From: Apiospora phragmitis
Taxonomy: Eukaryota; Ascomycota; Sordariomycetes; Amphisphaeriales; Apiosporaceae
Assembly (NCBI GenBank): GCA_038363925.1
Contig: JAQQWL010000006.1
Coordinates: 848,501 to 912,500 of the forward strand
Direction of reading: 5' to 3'
DNA length: 64,000 nt
Shown: positions 21,866 through 35,997 of the stretch, in pieces
Layout: every line of letters begins with the position of its first letter
How positions within the stretch are numbered: position 1 is the first letter of the stretch
Notes under the pieces: model-generated
Databases searched by the model: none
Told to the model about the DNA's origin: nothing
What the model saw: the letters and a program-made list of their open reading frames with translations, nothing else
Program-made: the position numbers and the translations under genes

Positions 21866-24239
21866 GGTGTGTGTGGTTGAAAAAGGAGTGAGTCGGATTT
21901 GTTGAAGTAATTAGTCGAAGTTTTGAGATGTCGACGACGGGTGGAAAGAAGCCAGCTCGGGTATTTCGACAGGGAGCCCTAAGAAAATCAGCCAGCAACC
22001 ATAGCCTATATAGCCAGTCGAGAGGTGTTATCTGACCGCCACCAGAGTAATATACAAACCCGCCAAGGTCATAGAGGGTCCTGATATGGGGCTGCATACT
22101 CATTTTTCAACAAACGGTTACATGTATACCCTGTGATGCCGTTGGGTTCTTGGAACAGCGCGAGTGCCGAGACGGGTATTATCCATCACACTGAAAATTG
22201 CGGATGGGTGACGAGAGGTTAGCGGCATGCATGTGCATACCTATTCTCCACGTGCTTCCCGGCCGAACCGTCTTGCCGTGCCTCGTCAGCCTATAAAATG
22301 CCAGCCTGTTGTCGGATGGGTACCGTTCTCGTGAACAAACGTAGTCCTTGGACCCTGCTTTCTCCGTCCGTTTGAGTGATTTCTCCCCCATGTCCCCAAG
22401 ATTTTCTCGAGGCCGGCCCGATGTCTCTATCAGATCCGTGCTTGCGTGTTGCACCATCGGCGGGTCGGACAGAAGAAAGGCGGAGCGTAGCGGATCCCAA
22501 GCTTCTGTGCGTCGGCTTCTGGACACGGCAAGAATCCATCTTTCAAGCTTTAATCGGAGCTAAGGAGTTATCGCCATCGGCCGAAAATTTTCAAACAGTG
22601 TCTGGGTATTTTGCAGGCGAAAGGATTCATCAGTCATGACCAAGCTTCATCTCCGAAATAGTTCCTTGCTTGATACTAACTGATCCACCACTCTCGGACA
22701 CTACATGACGCAATATCTGGCTAAGGGCTTGTGCTCTGTGCCTTAGGCCGAGTCCTGGTGGCCGACGCTCCGATATTCCCGTCCAGTTCCCGGATTGACA
22801 ACATGGATGACCTGTGAAAACTACGACAACTCTTGGTGCGTCTGCTGAGTACTACAATAGCTGCCGAAGCTAAGTCATGTCGTCGAGGCTAATGTAGACT
22901 TCACCGCTTTGTAGCTCCTCGTGGAATATGCACCTCAAGCCGCCTCGACACCCGCCTCGTTACCGGCCGCGTTACCAGCGTTTTGGCACAGCGTGTGACA
23001 GACCCCAAAGTAGACCCACCGACGAAATCTTCGCCGAGATCGTAGTGCAACTATATCTGGAGAACCATGACAACAGAGCCGGTGGACCTCGCAGCGCACT
23101 CGCCTCGATGAAAGATTTTGCAAGAGATGCTCTGTTCGAGTGCCCTACCTATTGCCGTCTCGACAGGAAAACCTTGGTCTTCTGCCTTGGTGTCCTGCGA
23201 TCTCTCGCATTCAAATATCAGGAAGTGTTTCAACTCGATGACCCAATCTGCCATATATATACTGATAGTCTGGACTCTATCCGATGTGACAGGCCCTGAA
23301 AAGGGGAAGACGAGGAACGGCCATGGAGACACCAAGACACCAATAGAGACAAGCGTGTGCGTCGACATATTAAGACGCTGCCCCAGCATCGGCCACATCG
23401 GAAATCGCAAGGAAGGTGAGACACGATTGACCGTTGCACCTAGCTAGCGTCACCGAATAGTCGCTAAAAATAAGGCCTATCTGGGTTAAGGATTCTTTAT
23501 AGATCCGTATCTAACTATGTATGATCCGATCCATCTACCGTTACCGACTAATCTTAAGCGAGATGAACGAGGTTATATGATGCCGGTCGGGAGTTCTGCA
23601 ACACGTCAAATGCAGCTTGCGACCAAGATTCGACATGTGTGCAAGATTATTATAATAAGGGTCAAGTACCCTCCCTGTCTACAAGATTGTTCTTAGGCGC
23701 GAAGGTTGCGTGTCATGAAATCTCGTGTCCGCACATGATGCTGCTCTGCATCTGGCAATGAAGAAGCGTGAACGCTGCCTCGTCATCACGATCTGTCGAC
23801 CGTACTTGGATGAGGTCCTCGTAGAATTCCGCCTCGGTCTGATACGTTCCATACGGCCAGAGTACGGCATAGAAGAAATGACGATCACATGCGGGCCCGT
23901 CGATGGTGCCGATGGAAGACCCTTGATTAGCAGATCGGGGCATCCATCTCCGCACTGTCTAGTAGAGTGTTCCTGAAATTGCAAGATTGATAACCACTTT
24001 GAGGCAGATAGGTATGCTACTAGTTGAATCAGCCTGCCTCTTGTCAAATAAAAATGCAAAAGCAGTGAGATAAATGGTGTCTAACTAAGGTGTATCATTG
24101 CTCATGGGCACACCATGCCTATCTAACTATTTCCCTCTATGAATCCTGTAATAATAGGATGCCATCCAAATACAGGGGCCCCATTGTTCATAACCGTTTT
24201 ACAATCCGATCATCCGCAAGACCATCCTATTCTCAGAGC
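21866..24239. other. Intergenic
   Basis: About 2.4 kb. The right-hand end is the 3' flank of the AAA ATPase gene and the left end the alcohol dehydrogenase promoter. A 123-codon ATG frame at 22928-23299 is open but has no recognisable domain, so it is not called. AT-rich sequence at 23.45-23.70 kb, full of short TA-rich words, looks degenerate. Confidence 0.45.
22007..22012 (-). promoter_or_regulatory. TATA box of alcohol dehydrogenase gene
   Basis: TATATA reading toward the gene, about 140 bases before its start codon at 21865. Confidence 0.5.
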
Positions 24240-26319
24240 TCAATCTTCCTCCGTTCCCTCGAATTCTTCGGTGAAGCTGGTGTAGATTTTCGCTACTTGC
24301 TCCAAGTGAGAGATACCCAGTTTCTGATCCTTGAATGTAGCAAGGCTGTTAGCGGTCTTGACGATATTCTTGATCTGGCGACCGTTGAGCTCGAGCCGAG
24401 CGAGCCGGTTCAGGTCCGGTGCGTCGAGGCGTGCACCCACGCGGTCGCAGAACTGCAGCCAGATGGCCCGGCGCGAGCCCTCGGACAGGGGCCGGAACTG
24501 CAGGGGCACGTGGATGCGGCTCTTGAAGGCCTCGTCGAAGCTGGCCACGCGGTTGGTCGTGAGGAACAGGATGCCCGTGTAGTACTCGAGGCGCCGCAGG
24601 AAGACGGCGACGAGGGCGTTGCGCCGCAGGTCGTGCAGGCTGCGGCGCTCGAGGAAGACGTCGGCCTCGTCGAGCAGCAGCACCGCGTTCCAGGTGCTCG
24701 CCATGTCCATGATGCCGGCCAGCTTGGCGCCGAGGGCGGTGCTGTCGGTGCCCAGGTCGCCGGACGAGACGTTGTAGAGGGGGCGCTTGACGCATTCGGC
24801 GACGCATTCGGCCGTCAAGGTCTTCCCTGCAAGACATAGTTAGTATAACACTGGACGCTTTTTCTTGTTTCTGCCAATTTTACCAGTATCATATTGACTT
24901 ACCTACTCCAGGGGGGCCGGACAGTACAAATACGAGGCCTTGACCTTTACCTTTGACGATATCGTCGAAGGCAACTTGACCTTCCTGACGTTCCTTAGCA
25001 TGGTTTGACACCAGGGCTTGTATACTCTCCTTGAATGTAGAGTCCAAGACCAGCTGATCGAAGCAGGCCGTGTTCCACTCAATTTCGGAGATGTCGTCAA
25101 CGAAGAACTCCATGAACAACTGGTGTGTGAATGCATAACCACGGACTGTGGCATTGGCAAGAATGGCTTCCTTGGCCAGCAGGCTATTGGGCGTCTCCCT
25201 TTTCTCAGTAGGGTCCAAGGGCGTTATGGCGAAAATTTCCATGGGGTTGAGTCGGTGGTGCGTCTTGCAGTCGACCATGATGCGCTCATTGATGTGAAAT
25301 CTTTCATAACCAATCTTCGACTTCCTGACGGCAATACCGTTATAGTGAACGTGCTTCTGACCCGTCAGCTCTTCAAAACGGTGACCTCGTGCCAGCAAAG
25401 CTTGGAGGATCTGGTCTTTCTCGGAGTGAAGGTCTAGGGGCATCACGTCCAGTTCTTGGAGCCGGCATGTTCCATCAAACTTGGGGATCTGAAGCCGCGC
25501 TTCGCGGAGACCGAACCTCTCGCCGTCGTAGTCGACATATTCCCCGCTCAGTATCATCGAGGGCTGCTCCGAGTTGTCGTTGTACGAACCATTGATGACC
25601 TTGTACGCACGCGGCTGGCCGAGCACCTGCGCATAAACCACCTTTCCGGGCTTGAAGACTGTCCATAGGTGTTCGTAGGTAATGTGTTTGGAGTCGCCCT
25701 TCATCACGCGACGGTAAGCCCTCCACTCGTCTTCGAGCGACTGGTCGATCCAATCGAGCAGGAGCCTCAGTTGTATGAGCGACTGCGTATCGTCCTTAAA
25801 ACGCGTTCGGCCTTCGGCGCCGAGCTCGGATCGGTAGTGAAAGAGGCATTTGGCCGGGAGAGTGATCTCGACGTCATGCTGGGCGTCGATGGGCTCGTTG
25901 GGGTAATTGCCGATGACGTCCTCCAGCAGCTGCTTCAGGGGCTGGGGGTTGACATGCAGACGAGTGCACTTGAGATCGCCCTCTGGGTAGAAGTGCCTCG
26001 TCTCGCATAGGGCGTAGCGTTGCCACCAGTCGAGTTGTTGCTGTGTTTTGTCTTCTGCGGCGGCCGTGGGCTCGGAATAGTACTTCTTGCCCACGTCATC
26101 GTACCTCTTTTCCAGGTACTTGAAACTCGTCTGCATAATATGCTCGGTATCTTCAGTTGTGCCCTCACTGATATCCTTGAAGAAAGGGAAGTTGGAGTTT
26201 CTGGAACTCCCTTCCACGCTATTCTGATCCAATCCAAGACCAACAGCCCGGGCTTCTATTTCGATCTCAGCAGATATTGGTGACTCCATTGCGGTAGAGC
26301 TTGCGGAGAACTTGCTCAA
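24240..26319 (-). CDS. AAA+ ATPase with fungal N-terminal DUF7025-type domain
   Basis: Two exons (26319-24903 and 24826-24240) encode 667 residues. The N-terminal 400 residues match the large conserved region that precedes a single AAA module in a fungal ATPase family, including FKPGKVVYAQVLGQPRAYKV and GHRFEELTGQKHVHYNGIAV. The AAA core follows: Walker A GPPGVGKT (the 76-bp intron, with a CTAAC branch, splits its Gly codon), Walker B AVLLLDEADVFLE, sensor region FLTTNRV and an arginine finger region FKSRIHVPL. The lid helix is NGRQIKNIVKTA, and the protein ends in an acidic tail (FEGTEED). All catalytic motifs are present, so it should hydrolyse ATP. The substrate is unknown; the family is typically single-AAA and presumably forms a ring. 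Confidence 0.88.
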
Positions 26320-28600
26320 GTGGTTCGGCTTTGCTCAACGAAGAAATTTGGTGGTAGTTGATTGGTATGAGGTCTCGGTATACGTTGTCGTCGTGAGGTG
26401 ACTGGTTGGGCTGCTGAGTACCTAATGGGTGGCCAAGAATAGGAACTGACCAAATGGAGGATGACTGGTTTTATCGAATGCCGTTCACCTTCAAGAATTC
26501 TTCCACTGTTTTATAAGGCTGATGTGTGCTGCAGCGGTGTGTCCCCAGGATTAAAGGGTGCCGGAATCATTGAAAGGCAGCAATATGATAATAAGTCAAC
26601 CCTGTTCTGAGCCAATCACCGAGTCAAATTCTTTCATAGAGCGTTTTTGATATCTCTGCCTAAGACTCTGGCAGGGGTTCACCTGTGTTTCATAGCAGTA
26701 GGCAACGTCATTTCGGGCCGTCTCATTGGCTAGCTGGGCCTTTTGTGTGCTGCCTGGTGCGAGCTGCTGCTGGAGCTGCCACCCAAGTACCCGCACGAAT
26801 TTGGTTCTATGGAAGCCTTGAAGAGACTTCATTCTATTCCTTTGCCGAGTAGACAGTTGAGATATAACCATATTCCATCGCGTTGAGTATTGAATGTCCT
26901 AGAATGAAAGGATCAAATTCTGTAATATCTGATTGGATGCATAGTCTATATTGCGGCACGTGCACGTATACGCACGTGCTGACTGAACATTGTTCCAAAT
27001 CAGGTGAGTCTATGGATAAACCCCTTTTCTGTGTATTTTCTTGCTTAGCAAGTTGGAGCCGAAGCTTTGGCAGAGTCATGATGGAGGTTTAGATGCTGAA
27101 AACCATACCATATGATCGTGATAATGTGCAAAGCCGAATCCGGCCTGACCACTTCATACCCGTAACCTAGTCAAGTCAAGCAAAAGAAGATTGGGAAACG
27201 CCCTGTGGCTGGTCAGAAGCACTGTTTGGATGTAAATCAGAAGGCTCAGAATCATCGACCTGTCTTAGTTGTTATCAAATATCAAAAGAATTTACTCGTT
27301 GATGCAATCGTTACCACATTGACGTGGCCGGAATACCCAGAATTCCACGATGGCCAAGGCGACATGGGAAGAGCGCCAGGGATATTAAACGAAAGGAGGG
27401 AACACAAAATCTCCCATGACACTTGTCTGGCAAGATGCCACATATGTTTTGCTTGTCACAGCTCCAGCCATACAAGACGCCACACTAGTAACCCTGCTCG
27501 CTGCCACAGGCATCATCAGGCCTTTTGCCTCAGTGAAGACAACCTATCACCCGTTCGGAATCTTCAGTGGTGTTCCGGCTTCTGAGTGGTGTAGATGTTC
27601 GAAGTTGGTCCTGGTGCTGCAGTAGTATTGGATATTTTCCATGTCTATGTGAAGGGTATTATTAACGCCGAGATGCATTTCAAAGCAGGAGGCTGAACAA
27701 GCCACAAAGGAAGATTGGGCACGATATAGAACCCGAGAATCAAGATAGCCAAATACCAGACTGTTCTTCTTCAGCATGAGTTCGCCTGAGTTGTACTTGA
27801 TTACAATGTCTATCGAAGCTCAGCTCTCGGCCCACGCAGCGAAAGACGAAGCCTTTCTGCAGCACATGAGAGACGAAAGGGAGTAGTATCACTTTTTTGC
27901 CCCGCAGTATAGCGGCTGTGCTTTGCTCTGTCTGAACTGCTCTGAAATTCGAGGTTTTTCTTCAGATCAATGTTGAACTGTTGTTCTGTTGACGTATTGG
28001 CGGAGCATTGAAGTCATAGGTAGGGTATTTGTTATGATTACTAGGCGAGATCTGTACAGAAACCCGTACGGCAAGACGGATGATGGAGACGGCCACCCGG
28101 TCAGCCAAGGCTTAAGAATGACGTATCCGCAATCCGGGGTTCGTCACATTCATCCACTAACCAAGCTCCGCCAATCTAACTCTCGCACGCGACCCCCAAC
28201 CAGCCAACACGACCTGTTTGTGCCAGTAAACAAGAATTGACGTTGCCTCGACAGGAACTGAAGATCGAGATCCCATAGATCCCAGACTATGGAATTCATG
28301 CAAGTGTCGTAGTGTGGTCGCACATGGCTGGTGGCTAGGTGGCTGGTATCCCCCCTCCAAGCATGGGTGAAGAAGATGATGAAGGGGGCAGCTGCGACGT
28401 CATTCTATAGATAAGTGCAGAGCATATACAGGAAACTGCGAGCTTAAAAAGAGCTTCTGCCCTTCTGCATTTCCTTTTGGACTGAAACAATCCATTCTAC
28501 ACATCTTCTTCATCTTCTCACGCAGTTGAACAAACAAGCCCTAGACACCAACCATATCCACTCCCCCATATTCACCAGTAATAACAACACCATCATCACC
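26320..28600. other. Intergenic between divergent genes
   Basis: It contains the AAA ATPase and Con-6 promoters. No further gene is supported; frames near 26.6-26.9 and 27.2-27.6 kb have no recognisable features. A pyrimidine-rich leader precedes Con-6. Confidence 0.5.
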
Positions 28601-28938
28601 ATGGATTCCGCCGGCGCCAAGTCTACCGTCTCGCGCGACATGGAGGAGCTCACGCAGGGAAAGGAAGAGATCTCCCACAGCGTGCAGGGCCACAAGGCAA
28701 ACCTTGCCAACCCCAGTATGTCCTGCACCAACAGCTGCTGCCACTTGTATCCCGCCTCTCTCCCTCCCACTCTCTAACAGGATGCGCGCGCACAGACACC
28801 AGTGAGAAGTCCAAGGAAAACAGTCGCAAGGTTATCGACTCGATGGGAGGCGATGCCGCACACTATGGCGACCAGGACCAGCCGCGCACCAAGACGGCGG
28901 CCGAGAACATTGATGGAAGCCGTGCTATGTTGAAGTAA
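28601..28938 (+). CDS. con-6: Conidiation-specific protein 6 (Con-6 family)
   Basis: Exons 28601-28715 and 28796-28938 give 85 residues. The Con-6 signature GHKANLANPNTSEKSKENSR spans the intron: the 80-bp intron lies inside the Asn codon of NPN, and CTCTAAC at 28771-28777 is a good branch site. Con-6 proteins are small, hydrophilic and heat-stable and accumulate in conidia of Neurospora and relatives. Most carry two copies of the motif; this one carries one. The N-terminal half (MDSAGAKSTVSRDMEELTQG) replaces the first copy. Expression is expected late in sporulation or under desiccation, by family. It is convergent with the hydrolase gene 190 bp away. Confidence 0.9.
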
Positions 28939-29127
28939 ATCTTGACACTGTAGAATAGTGGCCGGGAGGGAATGAGCGAGAGATGACTTGATGAACACAT
29001 GATCTGTGCACTAGCGAAGGCGGCTACAAAAAGCCGAATGAATGACTTAATACTACTCCTGTGATGGCCAAGCAAGAATGCACTACTTTTGACTTCGTGT
29101 AGCTATCTCATGGTGTTGATCGCTGCC

Positions 29128-30133
29128 TCATGCCATGCACTTCCCCGCGAACGCCCCAACCACCTGATTGAACCTATCGCTCTCCTCCCAGAACAGCCAA
29201 TGCCCGCTCTCAAAGACCACCCACTCCGCCGCCTCTTCCCGCCCGCCGTTGCCCGCCCGCACCCGCCGCGCCGTCTCCTCCATCCCCTTGAGCGGGAAGC
29301 ACCCCGTACGCCGCCCCGCCAGCACGAGCGTGGGCACGCGGATCGCCTCGACCGCCTCGCGGTGGTCGTAGCGCGTGTGGTCGGCCAGCAGCCGCGCGAG
29401 CCAGGCGCCGTCGCACTTGCAGCTCTCGCCCACGAAGAAGCGCTCGTCCTCCTCCTTTCGCTGCTGGTAGTCGTCGGCTTTCTCCTCCCCGTCGAGAGGG
29501 CGCACCCGGTAGCCCAGGCAGCCCTCCACGAGCCCCCGGTGCGCCGCGTCGGGCGTCTCGATCCACGCCCGCTGCGCCGCGAGCATGGTCGCCTCGTCGT
29601 AGCAGCCGAGATGAGCCTTGTCTGGCCCCCATTCACCAGCGTTCCCTAGGAACGCTGGCACGCGGTCCTGGAGCGGGGCCTGGTCGACGAAGACGAACCC
29701 GCCAAAACCATGCTGGCCGAAGAGCTCGACGTACGTCCACAGCACGGCGGCGCCGATGGAGCAGCCGACAGGCACAACCAGGGGCTCAGCACCGCGCTCC
29801 GAGGAATGGTGACGGCGTTGAGAGCGCGGTGGAGGTGCGCGACGAGGTCGCGGACGTCGGCGGCGAGGCGTGCGACATGGTAGCCGCCAGGGGTCCTGCC
29901 CGAGGCCCCGTGCCCGCGCAGGTCCGGGGCCACGACCCAGAAGTCGCGCGACAACGCTTCGAAGTTGCGGGCAAAGTAGGCCGACGAGCCGCTGAAGCCG
30001 TGCAGCAGGAGCAGGATTTTGCTGTAGCGGGGGTCGGCCTGGGCGAGGTGGGGCCATTGGCCGCCGGCAGCGGCAGCGAGGACTGGAAGGCCAGGGTGCA
30101 GCCGTCGTTGGCTTCGCAGGAGAGGTACTGCAT
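29128..30133 (-). CDS. Alpha/beta hydrolase (two apparent frameshifts)
   Basis: The coding length becomes exactly 336 codons if one base is added at each of two GGGG runs (30050-30053 and 29781-29784, plus-strand numbering). Segment 1 starts MQYLSCEANDGCTLAFQS. Segment 2 has ILLLLHGFSGSS (oxyanion-hole HG), then FWVVAPDLRGHGASGRTPGG. Segment 3 has the nucleophile elbow VGCSIGAA, a cap region, IRVPTLVLAGRRTGCFP and the histidine region FESGHWLFWEE. Ser, acidic and His positions are thus all present. Neither flank contains stop codons within its good frame, which argues for sequence error, not decay. Family members are small-molecule esterases, epoxide hydrolases or haloperoxidases; the reaction cannot be assigned. 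No signal peptide, so cytosolic. Confidence 0.8.
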
Positions 30134-30549
30134 CGTGTGTGTGTGTGTGGTCGGTTGCCGCTGATTCGTATTTAACCTCAATGTACTTGATACGTTTTGC
30201 AACTCACTGCTCTTTGTGGTTGATAATTGTCTGTTTGACCCTAACCTCGGCGCTGCGTCAATTTCTTAAAAATCGTCCGTTGCACTGCAAGTTGACGTAG
30301 GTTTCGGCCAAGATACACGCGGGCTCATATGATCGATCAAATCGCGCCAAGAATAGATCGCATTGACAGAATTTGACGTGTTTGCTGATTTGTGTGTATT
30401 TTACAGCATCTCCATGAAAGCCATCTGGAGATATTTTCCCTATGGTACATCACATTTCCTCCCACTTGGCGGATTTCTATAAGAGGCAATGGCTTTTTTG
30501 ACCCCTTATACATAGATACATACAAGTAGTAAAACCGATTAATAACAGC
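30134..30549. other. Intergenic
   Basis: Promoter of the alpha/beta hydrolase (a TG-dinucleotide run lies directly upstream of its ATG) and 3' flank of the mL50 gene. No gene seen. Confidence 0.5.
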
Positions 30550-31734
30550 TTAAGCCTCGCCCCTCCAGTGCTGCCTCTCTCGGCTCTTGGGAACAGACAG
30601 TGGGCCGTCCTGGAGATCTCTCTTCCGGAATTCAGCCTCGATGAGCTTGAAACGTCCCAGAGCCTGATCCTTGTGTCCTCGGGTGACTCGCTTGGGCGAG
30701 AATGCTACGTTGGGCAGGGTAACGAGCTCCGGCTTCTTGGTCTGGATTTCTTTCGAGAGAGTCTTGGGCTTCGGCGGCTTTTGCAGCGTGGCTATGAGGC
30801 CGCGTGCTGTGGCGATGTCGGCGAGTTTCTGATCGGGAACGACCTGACCTGTGAGTTGCATAACGCGCTTAAGGACCTGTAGTAGATCTGGTTAGCAGAG
30901 ACCAACTTGTTTCAAATGGATGCAACATACAGCGAACTTCAACCGCGCGTCTTGCAACGAAGTGCCCTTCCAGCTCTGGTCGGCCTGCTCCTTCAAGGCA
31001 AGCGCCTCGGCGGCCGAAGGCAGAGCATAGGTAGGCTCTACGGATGATCCATCACCCTTTGCCACCAATCCTTCGGCCACAGCTTGCAGATCACCCGTAA
31101 CCGTAGCATTGCCGTCGCTGTCGACCCTGACGTCCAAGGCAAGCACAGCGTCGTGCTGCGCCTTATCTTGCAGTCCCCAGTGCCCGGTCAGCTGGTCCTC
31201 TTGGCCCAGCTGCTTCATCACCAGGGTCTCTGTGAGCGCCCGGCGCACCGCGGCCTCCAGTAGTACCGGGTTCTGCACCTTTTGCTTCGCCTTGAAACCG
31301 ACAAAGTTGCTGCTCTTGGGCCAATGAGCCGGGTTGTCCCACCAGCTCTTCAGGTTTCCTATCGTCTCGAGTCCCTCGGCCGAGGTCGCAGGCGTGTACA
31401 GGGTGTCGGTAACGGCGTCGGCCGGCTCCGCCACAGAGGGTGCCGGGGGCGGCACGAAAGCCCGCTGTTGTGGCGGTTCGGGGGTATACTTCTGCAACCC
31501 AACGTCCTCTACTACTATCTCCTCGACGTTCTCGGGAACTGCTGGCTTGCCGCTGGCGAGAGATGCCGGGAGCTGGTCGGGCTGCCGGGACGAGTAGAAT
31601 CGTGCTGTGTTGACGGCCGGGGAAGGAGATGGCTTCGTAGCAGCGCGCGGGGTGGTGCAGAGCGGCGCAAGCGGTCGGACGGTTGAGGCCAATCGGGCGC
31701 CCGAAGGCTTGCTGAATCTCGATATCCGACGCAT
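30550..31734 (-). CDS. mrpl13: Mitochondrial large-subunit ribosomal protein mL50
   Basis: Exons 31734-30931 and 30876-30550 give 376 residues; the intron is 54 bp. The first 45 residues are basic and Ser/Ala-rich with no acidic residues (MRRISRFSKPSGARLAST), a mitochondrial targeting sequence. The conserved core is SWWDNPAHWPKSSNFVGFK, followed by NPVLLEAAVRRALTETL, as in fungal mL50 (yeast Mrpl13). The second exon carries the basic C-terminus (LKRVMQLTGQVVPDQKLAD, then KKPELVTLPNVAFSPKRV). It acts in the mitochondrial large ribosomal subunit. The gene is divergent from the cysteine-rich membrane protein gene, 320 bp away. The yeast-style symbol is by family, not by direct comparison. Confidence 0.8.
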
Positions 31735-32054
31735 TTTGGTAGATTGCGCTCAAAAAGTCGGGGTTTCGAGCCGCGATAAATGTGTCTTTTGAGGATCTCG
31801 ACAAGCCCGCCCGAATTAGATCAAGCAACTTTTGGGGCTAGGATTCCCGACTCTCAATGGTCGGGTGGCTCGAACCCGAACCAAAGCTCGAGCCACAATC
31901 GATGCTCCGGCTGTGGCTAAGCACTTCAGCTGTCTTGGCTCCGAGGTTACGCTCTAAGACCAGCGACGACAAGGACTACAGTATCACAATTTGGCAATGC
32001 CCCTTCAATGTTTTGCCCTCTTACCGAATATCATATTGTACTTGAGAGCATAAG
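31735..32054. promoter_or_regulatory. Shared divergent promoter region
   Basis: The 320 bases between the mL50 gene (minus) and the cysteine-rich membrane protein gene (plus) must hold both promoters. No TATA box is evident, as expected for housekeeping genes. Confidence 0.45.
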
Positions 32055-32693
32055 ATGAAGCATCTCCGGATACTATTTCTTCTCTTGGGACTTCTGTTAT
32101 CCCAAGCCATCGCAAAGTGTAAGATTACCTGCACCCGTCCATCCATCTATCACTTAACCAACTTCGTACAATCATGGACTAACAACCCGGCGCGACTCTG
32201 CCTATACAGCCGCCCCGACGTTCTGCAAATGCACCTGCTTCAAGAACAGCACCATCGTGCCACTGGGCCCAAAAGACGCCTCCGACAACACGCCGTCGCA
32301 CGCGAAACCCCCTCCCCAGTCCAATAACAACAAACTGCTCCTGCGCTCGCTGAACCCCTTCACGACCGACGACCCCAACCGCCAGCTGTCCGCCCGGGCC
32401 GCCTCGGCGTCCTGCGCGCAGTGCACGCGCAAGTTCTGTCTCGACTACGGCTTCCCCTTCTGCAAGAAGGCCGAGGAAAGGACGTCGTCACCATGTGCTT
32501 CCAGCGCGACAGCCGCAAGGACCAGATCATCGTCTGGGGCTTCATCTTCGGCACGCTGGGGCTCCTGGGCTGGGCCGGCGTCCGGCGGGTCACGGAGATG
32601 CGCGAGGAGAAAAAGGTATCCGCTGCCGGTGGCATAGGACTCCCCGGAGGCAGTCAGGATAGGGGCAATTACGTGCCAGTCGAAGTGAGATGA
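32055..32693 (+). CDS. Cysteine-rich type I membrane protein (apparent frameshift)
   Basis: Exon 1 is 32055-32118 and exon 2 begins at 32210, after a 91-bp intron with a CTAAC branch site. The start encodes a signal peptide (MKHLRILFLLLGLLLSQAIA). The lumenal part has a tight cysteine cluster (FCKCTCFKNSTIVPLG) and, after a polar linker, CAQCTRKFCLDYGFPFC. Near 32475 the frame steps by one base. The downstream frame continues KDVVTMCFQRDSRKDQIIVW, a membrane span (GFIFGTLGLLGWAGV) and a basic cytosolic tail to the stop at 32691-32693. With one added base the total is 182 residues. The arrangement is conserved-looking in filamentous ascomycetes as far as I recall, but I know no function. ER or secretory-pathway location is inferred from topology. 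Confidence 0.7.
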
Positions 32694-33124
32694 TCCGTTG
32701 CGTTGGGCGTGTCCTTATTGTTTGACATTTTCAACACGGCGGAAGCGGAGTTTCGCGGCGTTTAGGGGTTTTATATATCATCAAGATCGGAGCAAAACCG
32801 ACTTTTAGGCGCTTGAAATGACAAGCTGGTCTTATACAGTTCATGGCCCGAAGCAAAAGGGCTCTATCCTATGCGTGGCATTACAACAGAGTAAGTTCGT
32901 GTCCCAAATACGGAGAACAGCGTATGTTGAATATGTCCAAAGCAGACCAGAACGCCGTTCATCTATCCCCTGAATCAAATCAAAATGTGCATGGTCCGAT
33001 GTCTGCTCCAATTTTGCTTCTTAAATGCCCCTAAATGCCCCAACGCTCATGCAACGCAGCTTCGCCTCTTTTCATTTATTCATGTTCTACAACGTCTTCA
33101 GATCGTATGCACCATCCCAAGCGC
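32694..33124. other. Convergent intergenic region
   Basis: 3' flanks of the cysteine-rich protein and DAHP synthase genes. Nothing else seen. Confidence 0.55.
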
Positions 33125-34518
<1,394 letters not shown>

Positions 34519-35997
34519 GGTAGAGATGAACTGTTCTGACAGTAGGTCTGATGTGTGGTATTCGATTACTTGACCCGTGACGAACTGGGAAGCGAAAGTA
34601 TTGGTGAGGAGTGTCGGGTACAGATTCAAGTGGGCAGGCGCAAGTCGGGTCGATATCTCTGGCGTTGTGTGAGTTGAAGCTTTGCAAAGACCAAAAAGTC
34701 GTAGGCTGGAATTTACAGTTGGATAGGGTATACAAGACTACCCGAGGACGCAGTGGATGTGACTCAGAAGGAGGGTAAGAAGTGAGTCGATATAGTGCGG
34801 TATGTAGGTTGTAGTAGAGAAATACTTTTATTCCTTGCGCCCTACAGGAAGTGTGGTGGGGTCAAAATCGTGACTGCAGGAGTCTGGATTTTCGGAGCTC
34901 AGGAACTCAACCTCGAATTAGAAAGCCTAGAATGCACACGATTCGTCTTGAACCAATTGCACTACTGGTAATTGTGACGGTGCCTACTCAGGCCTATCGA
35001 AGTCCAACAGATCTTCACAGCATATTCAAGCTCCATGATAGTTGTCATTTCATTTGGAGCCGACGGTTCCTGACCGTATTGCTGCTTGCATATCCCACTT
35101 GCCCACCATCCCACCAAGATTTTTGGAGTGAGGGGCAGTCGCAAAGCCATCGACCGTCACAAGTGGGGAGTCGCGTGGTGATCTGCAATCCCGTCATCAC
35201 TCACCTACCATAACATTCGAAGTTCCTGAAATCATTGGAATGAATGGCCGAGTTCATGTCATTGCAGGCATCGCAGTTCCGTTCTGCCAGTTTGAAGTCA
35301 TAATAGTATACGCTCTCCTCTACTGCGTGACCCTGCATAACCAAAAGGTGTGCTACACAGTCATGCAGCTAGTCCGAGCTCGGAGAGGGAACAAAATCGA
35401 TTAATCAAGTGCCTTGGCATCCGTCCTACGGAGTACTGAGCCTGCGTACAACCTCAACCATCGCTCGTAGACGGACGAATTTTGATGAAAATGAAACGAA
35501 AACGAATCTGAGGAGATAGATTCGATGATAGTGTGATGATCCCCAGGTTCCGGGAAAGTACTCGGTCTTATGCATCTTCCCGCAGCTGGACCTGCCAAGT
35601 ATCAGGGGACCTAGAGTCCACCCGGCAATGTCTTTATCCTTGCTGAGCTTTGCTGAGCTCGTCATTGGCGAATCCGTCCAGGAACCATCGTCACTTTCGC
35701 TTAGGATCGGTATAGGCTCTCGGCAACTTATCTCGACTTCATCTACTGTCGAGGGTATTAGAACACTCCATTACCCCGGACCCATACTGCCGGCGGCCCC
35801 CTCGTTTCGATTATAGTATAGGCGAACTGCCATATTTCGTGTGGGGATTGTTTGACGATCCTCTCTTTAGTGAGGTCCGTATGGGCCCCTGTAAGGTCGG
35901 CTGAAGTCGTCTAGCAGTATTGGTCACGGAGCTGCCCAGTCCGTCTTTCGTAGCAACCTGTTCATATTTTGAGGACCAGTGCCCATTCACCGTTCGA
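34519..35997. other. Intergenic between divergent genes
   Basis: Promoter regions of the DAHP synthase and SGNH hydrolase genes. No further gene seen. Confidence 0.5.

Noticed and set aside
21002..21880. A 292-codon plus-strand frame opposite the alcohol dehydrogenase.
   Set aside because: Shadow of a fully recognisable enzyme gene.
22928..23299. A 123-codon ATG frame.
   Set aside because: No recognisable domain, no exon signals, and composition not different from flanking non-coding sequence. Left uncalled for lack of support.
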